A stretch of 19,041 nucleotides of DNA, from positions 1-19,041 of the forward strand of contig JAFWRA010000087.1 in the NCBI GenBank assembly GCA_017508895.1. The letters are read 5' to 3'. This stretch comes from Bacteroidales bacterium (GTDB lineage Bacteria; Bacteroidota; Bacteroidia; Bacteroidales; F082). Both the position numbers and the translations under genes were made by a program. The notes under the pieces are model-generated. The model worked only from the letters and a program-made list of their open reading frames with translations, made no database searches and had not been told where the DNA came from. This document shows, in pieces, positions 14,801 to 19,041 of this stretch (position 1 is its first letter; the number at the start of each line of letters is the position of its first letter).

Positions 14801-16663
14801 GTGTTAACAGAAGAATTGGCAATGATGATGCCCATGTCTTATGCTTCGATAAGATTGGCTCAAGTGGTGGAGACGTCATCGTCAAGTTTCTCGCTCACTG
14901 TTGAGGCGTCACAACCTGAATATGGGACAGTGAGCGGGGAGGGAAACTTCACATGCGGCTCCAGTTGCACCGTGAGCGCTATCCCTAATAATGGTTATGT
15001 ATTCCGTTATTGGCTCGATGAGGGTGTGGCGGTTTCAACAGAGGCCGAATACACCTTCCCGTTAATAGATAACCGAAATCTCATCGCTGAGTTTGCCGCT
15101 GAGAACGAAGTATGTGAAGTGGAGGCCCAGTTGTCATACGACAAACAAAACTTCCAGGTTGGATGGTATCATAATGTAATTGTCATGAGCACTGGCAATG
15201 GGCAGCCCGAATTGCGCCTTACCCTTCCGGCCCCTCAAATTGATTGGTACGAAAGGTATATTACCTTAGGAATGGATATGACGAACTTTAGCAGTCATGG
15301 TCTTCCTGATTTTGTTTCTTATTCAGTTTATGTCGGCAAAGGAGATACTATTACGGTTTCATACGAACAGAACGAGATGCTCAATGCGTTTGGCGGTGTG
15401 ATGACTTGTGATTTTGTTCTTGCTTTTGCTGGCATCGACACCATCGTTACGGGAAATGCACAAGAAGTGTTGCCGTTTGTGTTTTCGGGCAATTGTGATT
15501 TGTATGCCTCTCATAAGCAACCCTTGACCAATGGATGGAACTGGTGGTCGACCTATGTGGAGCAAGAAGGTTTTGATGGTTTGACCATGCTTGAAAACAG
15601 TCTGGGTTATGATGGTTTGATGATTAAGTCGAGGTCCGACGGCTATGTGGAGTCATATGAATACGAAGGTACGATAGGATGGTTTGGGCCTTTGACATCC
15701 ATCAAAAACGAACAAATGTACAAGATTGACATGAATGCCGATGGCAGGGCGGTAATGAGAGGCTTGCGGACGGAAACTACGAGCCACCCCATCACGATCA
15801 ATTATGGGTGGAACTGGATTGGTTTCCCGATGAGTCAGTCCGTCGCTGTGAGCCAAGCCATGAGCGGGTTTAGCCCTGAACCCAATGATGTCCTCAAGGG
15901 TCGCAACGGCTTCACCACCTACTATTCTAATAATGGAGAACTAGGGTGGTATGGCACGCTTAACACCTTGGAGCCTGGCAGCGGTTATATGTATCAATCG
16001 CAGAGCAACGGCATCAAGACACTGGTGTTCCAGGAAGGACGTGGCCATGCCACGGTAGCCAATATTACTCCTGAAGGTAATGTTTACCATCCCAATGGCG
16101 GACGTTATGCCGATAACATGACGGTGACCGCCGTGGTGGAGGTGAATGGCGAAGAGCTACGTTCTGATACCTATGAGTTGGCGGCCTTTAGCGGTGATGA
16201 ATGCCGAGGTAGTGTGCAACTGATGTATGTGGAGCCTGTCGATCGTTACGTGGCCTTCCTTACTGTGTTTGGTGAACAAGGCGATGACATCGGCTTCCGC
16301 CTTACCGATGGGACCAAGACCTTACAGTCGCCCGACAGAATTGTGTTCGTCGCGGATGGCATTTCGGGAACTTTGGGTGAACCGATGCTACTCCGTTTTG
16401 GAGACACGGGGGTCGGAGAGCAATCGACCATGGTGCGTATCCATCCCAATCCTGTCGACCGTGATGCACGATTCACTATCTCCTTGCCTTTGGATGAAGA
16501 CATCGAAGAGGTGATCGTCACCAATGCCCTCGGTGCCGTAGTGCGGCATGAAACGGGTGCCTTGAAAGCCGTAATGGAAGGCCTTTCGACTTCGGGTGTT
16601 TATATGGTCAAGGCAACATGTCGGTCAGGTAATGTTTATGTCGGAAGATTGGTTGTCAAGTAA
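8891..16663 (+). CDS. Giant M6-family metalloprotease with FISUMP-like/InlB-like modules and T9SS tail
   Basis: This 2590-residue protein has a signal peptide ending at LRA|A (residue 31). A propeptide-like segment follows (PITVVQPNGDTLHIFATGDEF, then YTIVQDPVTGCYVY). The M6 catalytic domain (~144-530) has a DxNxDG calcium-type loop at 266-271, the zinc motif HELIHVFGAPD at 331-341 (H331, E332, H335, probably D341) and a WDIM turn at 358-361. Then come a fibronectin III module (~531-612), a second one split by an inserted beta domain (~612-858), a full FISUMP-like domain (865-1170), an InlB-like repeat, a shortened FISUMP-like domain (~1253-1510), three InlB-like repeats (~1514-1757), another shortened FISUMP-like domain (~1770-1994), an InlB-like repeat, an unidentified beta domain (2073-2205), a GWNW module, an ECRG module and a T9SS tail (2514-2590). 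Role: secreted or surface zinc endopeptidase; substrate unknown. Base composition changes sharply near 11460. Confidence 0.9.
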   Translation: MRTNRLHRTFRWNTLFLTGLMMVAFGLPLRAAWLDDVPITVVQPNGDTLHIFATGDEFYHYMHDADGYTIVQDPVTGCYVYADKVGDSLVPTQLVVGRSTPMRAIRQPRLTISNEEYRRRRLEMEGPDAYRVDPNRSRDTNHGHINHIMIFISFADEPDIDYDLTDLDFMFNATGSDKKSVFNYFKSISYDKLEITTDFYPSPDPLGQIQCYIDPHEINYYKPYNAITNPNGYHDNDKREREITLLTNAINYINNNYPISNDLNLDYNDDGCVDVISFAVNCNKGSWSDLLWPHKSIFPDNTTVTINGKKPCLYTLELIQSNSFYLNTFCHELIHVFGAPDFYHADQSNDNPTPMGKWDIMCDNHDLLHSEIANPCAYIKWKYLNWIDEIPLISESGDYTINSLGAHDTQTAYRIASSVPHQYYILEYRNQNDCFDENIYGSGMLIYRINEAVTGRGNINAYPKYGIYDEAYIFRPTLLGISHAAYGEGDKFNPSRNPFPCLSDGTLDDLDIEVLSETDGEITFRYLESCPAPTRFTINVDGRSLSMSWTGCYGASSYTVYKDETELATVTGTTYLCEDAAYGTHDYYAKANYSSGQSHTSNVEKTSIEFQGPELTGFNAMTEGADVVMTWNALPSNVYFFQHFSDNNPTGYKKCEESSSTKCIWIERFPSNEICDKPGTAIYSVNLYVAPHAVNKKHTLEFYYSHSINTIEYIGAVSFIPESDGWRNVMINDGNPIDYYHDILVFVVIDDNDNKYASYSTDNANTTESYLYENNLDAKYRKIDSDEHWLINLGVHEPNYSYNVYRENLQTGTLDVLARDITEPNYLDTAVPEGVYNYYITANLFEGESAPSEMIMVVVGDPPTGATAGIFSVGYNKYAYFSQGNLQYRASNNTWRFAEHQWDFVGGTIDGYDFGNVYENGVKCDNTWISETYDGWIDLFGWGTNGYNNPPWSASILPDNYYAYGQEGHALYEMGGMADWGYNAISNGGNAVNSGWRTPTAAEWDYLMNTRHTASGIRYVFAVVNEVSGMILLPDDWDASVYALNDPNPTRWNMSIGSDYESGSSWLEAIHNSNVMNAATWMDVFEPAGAVFLPCTGSRRGYDYPHFIDIGYWSSSNLTTNTPSYTRSYQSPFFLWCLNGMLLPSDMSFLDENHLVSADGMCVRLIQDIPDMFVVNTSLRQGIGGTVSGEGSYEFGDMCTLDAEAEEGYEFVHWTENGVVVSTEPSYTFSVYTNHQIEAHFRNLEEEDPGLLDGRFSVSEDRVARFAKGNLNLDFQFHESGTPDVQWSFAAHQWDCQDFDVNSFLNDPEGYMDTHSMDLIYQRYLNDVNNKDIKLDLGCWRNLSIEEWQYLLYERVTASGMHYYLGSINNKKGLVLFPDDWDASYYPLSYGTVDVELPGIITEDVVFNEISIDDWVEYFEPNKAVFLPLSFIDLTSSSFNTGFYHGHVANGITYSFLCGGLNYSMFYCFSDTSSEYDELLQWLLYYQNQMSGDGYALKRLKYGYERPVQVESRNYEIIGAQPNPLWAGEVNGGGMFETQMRDGEGCTLTATAKSGHTFLGWYENGGLISTDPILSFVVEGSRFIEARYSADVYFQVYAEASPWEGGYVDDGCVQSTGQYEEWQECQLDAEPKEHYHFIGWMENDSIISTSAQYTFVVISDRNLQACFAENQSYILTANAVPEMGGTVFPAFSSISTGHESYFSGEFEETVEVSLMANAEDGYHFVGWMVGDSLVSMDNIYNFTFPSNDIALEAHFELCEVETEPDPDLLSGRFSISPCTVVGFAKGNVICKVEMDENSVSSSWEFAPMQAYRQNHSEGELQAEEVKSKFGNGMDLVPLTMEHEGMLDFSCWHQLSCGEWDYLLKERDIPIRYAFAKVNNVDGLLVMPDDWNPETYQIISPNETGPYETNTISRYDWNTLLEPAGVLFLPANGFIEEVTQNNNIHYAYVRQLNGNAIGFYSNLVFAQGLGGVLTEELAMMMPMSYASIRLAQVVETSSSSFSLTVEASQPEYGTVSGEGNFTCGSSCTVSAIPNNGYVFRYWLDEGVAVSTEAEYTFPLIDNRNLIAEFAAENEVCEVEAQLSYDKQNFQVGWYHNVIVMSTGNGQPELRLTLPAPQIDWYERYITLGMDMTNFSSHGLPDFVSYSVYVGKGDTITVSYEQNEMLNAFGGVMTCDFVLAFAGIDTIVTGNAQEVLPFVFSGNCDLYASHKQPLTNGWNWWSTYVEQEGFDGLTMLENSLGYDGLMIKSRSDGYVESYEYEGTIGWFGPLTSIKNEQMYKIDMNADGRAVMRGLRTETTSHPITINYGWNWIGFPMSQSVAVSQAMSGFSPEPNDVLKGRNGFTTYYSNNGELGWYGTLNTLEPGSGYMYQSQSNGIKTLVFQEGRGHATVANITPEGNVYHPNGGRYADNMTVTAVVEVNGEELRSDTYELAAFSGDECRGSVQLMYVEPVDRYVAFLTVFGEQGDDIGFRLTDGTKTLQSPDRIVFVADGISGTLGEPMLLRFGDTGVGEQSTMVRIHPNPVDRDARFTISLPLDEDIEEVIVTNALGAVVRHETGALKAVMEGLSTSGVYMVKATCRSGNVYVGRLVVK
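9320..10480 (+). other. M6 metalloprotease catalytic domain
   Basis: The domain starts at HIMIFISFADEPDI and ends at EITFRYLESC. The catalytic motif HELIHVFGAPD is encoded at 9881-9913 and the WDIM turn at 9962-9973. All expected catalytic residues are present, so the enzyme is probably active. The coding sequence is strikingly AT-rich: 11 of the 60 bases at 9601-9660 are G or C. Confidence 0.9.
10726..11465 (+). other. Fibronectin III module split by an inserted beta domain
   Basis: The module opens with DVVMTWNALPS (up to residue 636) and resumes at YNVYRENLQTGTLDVLA (from residue 802), finishing with GVYNYYITANLFEGESAPSE. Between them (~10799-11287) lies a ~163-residue domain with TAIYSVNLYV, SDGWRNVMIND and WLINLGVHE. 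This resembles the accessory beta-sandwich that often interrupts such modules in Bacteroidota T9SS proteins. A complete fibronectin III module lies just before it (10481-10725). Confidence 0.6.
11483..12400 (+). other. FISUMP-like domain, full-length form
   Basis: The motif order is GIFSVG, GNLQYRAS, TWRFAEHQWDFVG, WIDLFGWGTNGYN, ADWGYNAI, WRTPTAAEWDYLM, GIRYVFAVV, LPDDWDAS, AGAVFLPCTGSRRG, YWSSS and CVRLIQD. It retains the whole GWG-to-WGYN segment missing from the two later copies in the same protein. Confidence 0.7.
12647..13420 (+). other. FISUMP-like domain, shortened form (first)
   Basis: It starts DGRFSVSEDRVARFAKGNLN and keeps WSFAAHQWDC, EEWQYLLYERVTASGMHYY, LFPDDWDASYY and NKAVFLPLSF. 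The region holding WGTxGYN and ADWGYN in full-length copies is replaced by a short LDLGCWRNLS. It is preceded by an InlB-like repeat at 12401-12625. Confidence 0.6.
13430..14160 (+). repeat. Three divergent InlB-like repeats in the protease
   Basis: Three successive repeats carry HTFLGWYENGGLIST, YHFIGWMENDSIIST and YHFVGWMVGDSLVS. The GTxSGxGxY region varies, with insertions such as FPAFSSISTGHESYFS in the third copy. They separate the two shortened FISUMP-like domains and probably act as spacer stalks. Confidence 0.8.
14198..14870 (+). other. FISUMP-like domain, shortened form (second)
   Basis: It starts SGRFSISPCTVVGFAKGNV and keeps WEFAPMQAY, GEWDYLLKERDI, IRYAFAKVNNVDGLLVMPDD, LEPAGVLFLPANGF and a closing ASIRLAQ. 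As in the first shortened copy, DFSCWHQLS stands in place of the long GWG-to-WGYN segment. An InlB-like repeat follows at 14891-15100. Confidence 0.6.
15107..15505 (+). other. Unidentified beta-rich domain of the protease
   Basis: These ~133 residues contain alternating hydrophobic strands such as WYHNVIVMSTGNGQPELRLT, YITLGMDMTNF, VSYSVYVGKGDTITVSY and MTCDFVLAFAGIDTIV. No other copy exists in this window and I recognise no family. It lies between the last InlB-like repeat and the GWNW module. Confidence 0.4.
15524..16036 (+). other. Double GWNW module of the protease
   Basis: The first half has NGWNWWSTYVEQEGFDGL (W2216), MIKSRSDGY and WFGPLTSI. The second half has YGWNWIGFPMSQS (W2307), VLKGRNGFTTYY and WYGTLNTLEPGSGYMY. 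Both halves are intact, matching the copy in the LRR protein. Confidence 0.6.
16082..16390 (+). other. ECRG module of the protease, subtype lacking the first cysteine
   Basis: The order is YHPNGGRYADNMTVTAVVE, ELAAFSGDECRGSVQLMY (ECRG at residues 2437-2440), VEPVDRYVAFLTVFG. The position equivalent to the first cysteine is serine. It pairs with the copy at 7136-7460 in sequence and in lying directly before a T9SS tail. Confidence 0.6.
16430..16663 (+). other. T9SS type A sorting domain of the protease
   Basis: The last 77 residues begin MVRIHPNPVDRDARFTISLP, contain EVIVTNALGAVVRHE and STSGVYMVKATC, and end RLVVK at the stop. This is the type A T9SS signal and predicts export across the outer membrane. 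Confidence 0.9.
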
Positions 16664-16681
16664 AAACTCCTAATGTTTAGA

Positions 16682-19041
16682 ATGATGGAAGACAAGAGAA
16701 TATCAAATAAGATCGTTAGTTCGTTGCTGCTGTTAATGTTGGCATGGCTGATGCCGTTGACGACCTTGGCGCAAAACCATTGGGTGCCACAGAGTGCGAC
16801 TTATGAGGATAATATGACGTTGACTGGCGTCATCATGATCAATGGTGAGGAGCAACATTCCACGGCTTTGGAGGTAGGCGCTTTCTGTGGAGAGGAGTGC
16901 CGTGGCTCTATGAGGCCGGTGCTGTTTCCGCCGACGCAACAGTATGTGGTCCAGATGACCATTTATGGCGTGGCGGGTGACCAAATCACTTTCAAGCTGT
17001 ATGACCATGATCTGGGTGAGGAACTCAACCTGCAGTCACCTGATGCCATCACGTTCGGTTCGACGGGTTTGGGGTCATTGATGAATCCCTATGTACTGGG
17101 TTTCATGCCTATTGTGACCATCTCTGTCACAGCTAATCCAGAAGAAGGTGGTACCCTGAGTGGGATGGGCTTTTATGCTTTAGGAAGCACATGTACTTTA
17201 GTGGCCACACCCAATGTGGGCTATTCCTTCATGTATTGGACGGAGGATGGAAATGAGGTTTCAACTGATGCTAATTATTCTTTTATAGTCACTACTGACC
17301 GCAACTTGGTAGCGCATTTTACGCTTCCATTGACCATAACCGCCATTTCCAACCCAGTTGAAGGTGGAATGGTAGCAGGCATGGGCGAGTACGACTACAA
17401 CACCTCCTGTACCTTGACAGCCACCGCCAATGAGGGCTTCACTTTCTCCAACTGGACCAAGGACGGCACGGTGGTCTCAGCCGCAGCCACTTTTAGCTTT
17501 ATTGTTACTGAGAGTTCCACCTATGTGGCTAATTTCACTGATGCCAATGGTACGGGTGTGCTGAATGGCGTGTTTTCCATTGGGGAAAACTCACATTACA
17601 ATTTCTCGCAAGGTAACCTTCAATACCAAGCTAGCACAAACACTTGGCGCTTCGCAACCAACCAATGGGATTGTATGGGCAACGACAATACCAATATTTC
17701 ACAAACTTATAGTGGATGGGTCGATCTGTTCGGTTGGGGGACAAGTGGCTACAATCACGGCGCTGTGTGTTACCAACCATGGAGTATTAGTAACTCCTAT
17801 AGCGATTACTATGCATATGGTGTTGCTACCTATAATTTGTATGATCAAACAGGACAAGCTGATTGGGGCTACAATGCCATTGCCAACGGCGGTAACACCG
17901 AGAATGGTGGTTGGCGTACTTTGACGCAATCTGAATGGAACTATGTGTTTAACACGCGCAATACCGAGAGTGGCATTCGTTACGCGAAAGCGCAAGTCAA
18001 CAATGTGAACGGCATAATTCTTCTGCCCGATGACTGGAGTGCAAACACCTTCACCTTGAACAACACAAATACAAGCAATGCTTCCTTCAGTAGCAACAAC
18101 ATTTCCGCCTCTCAGTGGGCTACATTGGAGAACGCTGGTGCGGTCTTTTTGCCTGCTGCAGGCTACCGCGATGGGACTTCGGTCTACCATGCGGGCTTCT
18201 ACGGCAACTACTGGTCGGCTTCGTACAGTGGCTTTTATGGTGCGCGTTACATGCGCTTCGGAGGTAGTCTCAATCCCGATGACAGCACAGACCGTAACAA
18301 TGGGTTCTCTGTACGTTTAGTTCGCCATGCTGAAAACTACTCATACGAAATCAATGCCATTCCTAATCCTATCGATTGTGGTGTGGTAACCGGAAGTGGC
18401 ACTTACGAAGAGGGTGTGACTTGTACCTTGGTGGCTACAGCCAATGAGGGATATACATTTACCAACTGGACTGAGAATGGCGAGGTGGTTTCCACCGAGG
18501 CAACCTATAGTTTCATTGTAAGCGGTGACAGGACCCTGGTTGCCAATTTCTCTTTGCTGCAATTTGACATTACTGTATCGGCTCTTCCCGATGAGGGTGG
18601 TTCTGTCACAGGTGGCGGCACCTACCAATATGGGCAAAGTTGCACTTTGACGGCCATGGCCAATGAGGGATATACATTTATCAACTGGACGGAGAACGGC
18701 AATGTGGTGTCATCTAACGCCAGCTATACCTTCAATGTGGAGGCCAACCGCAGCCTTGTGGCCAACTTCAGCCTTAACTCCTATACCATCATTGCCACGG
18801 CCAATCCAAGCAATGGCGGAACAGTGAGTGGCGCTGGCAACCACAACTACGGAGCTTCATGCACCTTGACCGCTACGGCTGCCTCGGGTTTCACCTTCGC
18901 CAACTGGACTGAGAACGGCAATGTGGTTTCCACCGAGGCAACCTATAGTTTCATTGTAAGCGGTGACAGGACCCTGGTTGCCAATTTCTCTTTGCTGCAA
19001 TTTGACATTACTGTATCGGCTCTTCCCGATGAGGGTGGTTC
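16682..19041 (+). CDS. Secreted ECRG / InlB-repeat / FISUMP-like protein (3' end outside window)
   Basis: The frame runs open from ATG 16682 (or ATG 16685, the next codon) to the window end, 786 codons plus two bases, with no stop. The signal peptide is MMEDKR then a hydrophobic stretch ending TTLA|Q (cleavage after residue 30). An ECRG module follows (~32-142, GAFCGEECRG with ECRG at 72-75), then two InlB-like repeats (~144-288), a full FISUMP-like domain (~291-551, WVDLFGWGTSGYNHGAVCYQ, YWSAS, SVRLVRHAE), and an array of 73-residue InlB-like repeats (from 552) that continues past the window. The FISUMP-like domain is closest to the one at 1-786. The gene starts 18 bp after the protease stop and is probably in the same operon. 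The C-terminus, and hence any T9SS tail, cannot be seen; the N-terminal Gln after cleavage fits T9SS cargo. An extracellular adhesive role is inference. Confidence 0.85.
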   Translation, partial: MMEDKRISNKIVSSLLLLMLAWLMPLTTLAQNHWVPQSATYEDNMTLTGVIMINGEEQHSTALEVGAFCGEECRGSMRPVLFPPTQQYVVQMTIYGVAGDQITFKLYDHDLGEELNLQSPDAITFGSTGLGSLMNPYVLGFMPIVTISVTANPEEGGTLSGMGFYALGSTCTLVATPNVGYSFMYWTEDGNEVSTDANYSFIVTTDRNLVAHFTLPLTITAISNPVEGGMVAGMGEYDYNTSCTLTATANEGFTFSNWTKDGTVVSAAATFSFIVTESSTYVANFTDANGTGVLNGVFSIGENSHYNFSQGNLQYQASTNTWRFATNQWDCMGNDNTNISQTYSGWVDLFGWGTSGYNHGAVCYQPWSISNSYSDYYAYGVATYNLYDQTGQADWGYNAIANGGNTENGGWRTLTQSEWNYVFNTRNTESGIRYAKAQVNNVNGIILLPDDWSANTFTLNNTNTSNASFSSNNISASQWATLENAGAVFLPAAGYRDGTSVYHAGFYGNYWSASYSGFYGARYMRFGGSLNPDDSTDRNNGFSVRLVRHAENYSYEINAIPNPIDCGVVTGSGTYEEGVTCTLVATANEGYTFTNWTENGEVVSTEATYSFIVSGDRTLVANFSLLQFDITVSALPDEGGSVTGGGTYQYGQSCTLTAMANEGYTFINWTENGNVVSSNASYTFNVEANRSLVANFSLNSYTIIATANPSNGGTVSGAGNHNYGASCTLTATAASGFTFANWTENGNVVSTEATYSFIVSGDRTLVANFSLLQFDITVSALPDEGG
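16775..17107 (+). other. ECRG module at the N-terminus of the last protein
   Basis: It reads NHWVPQSATYEDNMTLTGVI, EVGAFCGEECRG, VVQMTIYGVAGDQITFKLYD. It carries the CxxxC form and directly follows the signal peptide, as in the small secreted protein at 7751-8872. Confidence 0.55.
17552..18334 (+). other. FISUMP-like domain of the last protein, full-length form
   Basis: The motif order is GVFSIG, SQGNLQYQAS, TWRFATNQWDCMG, WVDLFGWGTSGYNHG, ADWGYNAI, GWRTLTQSEWNYVF, GIRYAKAQVNNVNGIILLPD, AGAVFLPAAGYRDG, GNYWSASYSG and FSVRLVRHAE. The GxxYWSAS...SVRLVR ending is typical of FISUMP-type domains. Confidence 0.7.
18335..19041 (+). repeat. Tandem 219-bp InlB-like repeat array, cut by the window end
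   Basis: Repeat starts are at 18335, 18554, 18773 and 18992, exactly 219 bp (73 codons) apart. Each carries a core like FTNWTENGEVVST and ends LVANFS. The fourth copy is incomplete. Two earlier copies lie at about 17111-17545, before the FISUMP-like domain. Confidence 0.9.
18485..18603 (+). repeat. Exact 119-bp direct repeat, first copy (second at 18923-19041)
   Basis: The two stretches are identical base for base, 438 bp apart, which is two 219-bp units. The identity starts inside the WTENG core of one repeat and runs through the start of the next. It is at least 119 bp, since the second copy reaches the last base of the window. Confidence 0.95.

Noticed and set aside
2595..19041. InlB-like repeats as a sign of transfer from Listeria
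   Set aside because: Divergent InlB-type repeats are common in Bacteroidota surface proteins, and here they sit with T9SS tails and BspA repeats, so no transfer needs to be invoked.
18335..19041. Regular repeats as a CRISPR array
   Set aside because: Units are 219 bp, in frame, protein-coding and contiguous without spacers.

Overview
This window looks like chromosome from an uncultured, probably gut- or rumen-associated, member of the Bacteroidales (Bacteroidota). The evidence is two C-terminal type IX secretion (T9SS) type A sorting domains, BspA-type leucine-rich repeats, a gingipain-type cleaved-adhesin domain, an M6 metalloprotease with Bacteroidota-style fibronectin III modules, an exact TAnnTTTG promoter element, and the absence of Shine-Dalgarno sequences ahead of the genes. 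Genus cannot be told from the sequence alone.

Layout: everything is on the + strand and almost wholly coding. (1) 1-786: the 3' end of a gene whose last domain resembles the Fibrobacter succinogenes major paralogous (FISUMP) fold. (2) 862-1134 and 1219-1473: two tandem, closely related small helix-turn-helix (HTH) proteins, the first preceded by a perfect 18-bp palindrome. (3) 1503-7733: a 2076-residue BspA-like surface protein with two LRR arrays, four InlB-like repeats (one interrupted by an adhesin domain) and a T9SS tail. (4) 7751-8872: a small secreted protein made of the modules found at the ends of its large neighbours, without a sorting tail. (5) 8891-16663: a 2590-residue M6-family metalloprotease with a long modular C-terminal half and a T9SS tail. 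(6) 16682 to the window end: an open-ended secreted protein with InlB-like and FISUMP-like modules, running into a 219-bp tandem repeat array.

Gaps of 29, 17, 18 and 18 bp link the second HTH gene and the four following genes into a probable operon. All four exported proteins share a vocabulary of modules: an ECRG-motif domain (five copies), a GWNW-motif domain (three copies), InlB-like repeats (at least fifteen copies) and FISUMP-like domains (three here plus the upstream gene). The simplest reading is a regulated set of cell-surface adhesin and protease components exported by Sec and, for at least two of them, by T9SS.

The most unusual points are domains inserted inside other domains (twice), two shortened FISUMP-like domains in the protease, two positional subtypes of the ECRG module, a ~130-residue super-repeat with variable loops inside the LRR array, sharp base-composition steps inside single genes, and an exact 119-bp repeat cut by the end of the window. 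There are no RNA genes, CRISPR arrays, insertion sequences or non-coding gaps longer than 300 bases.
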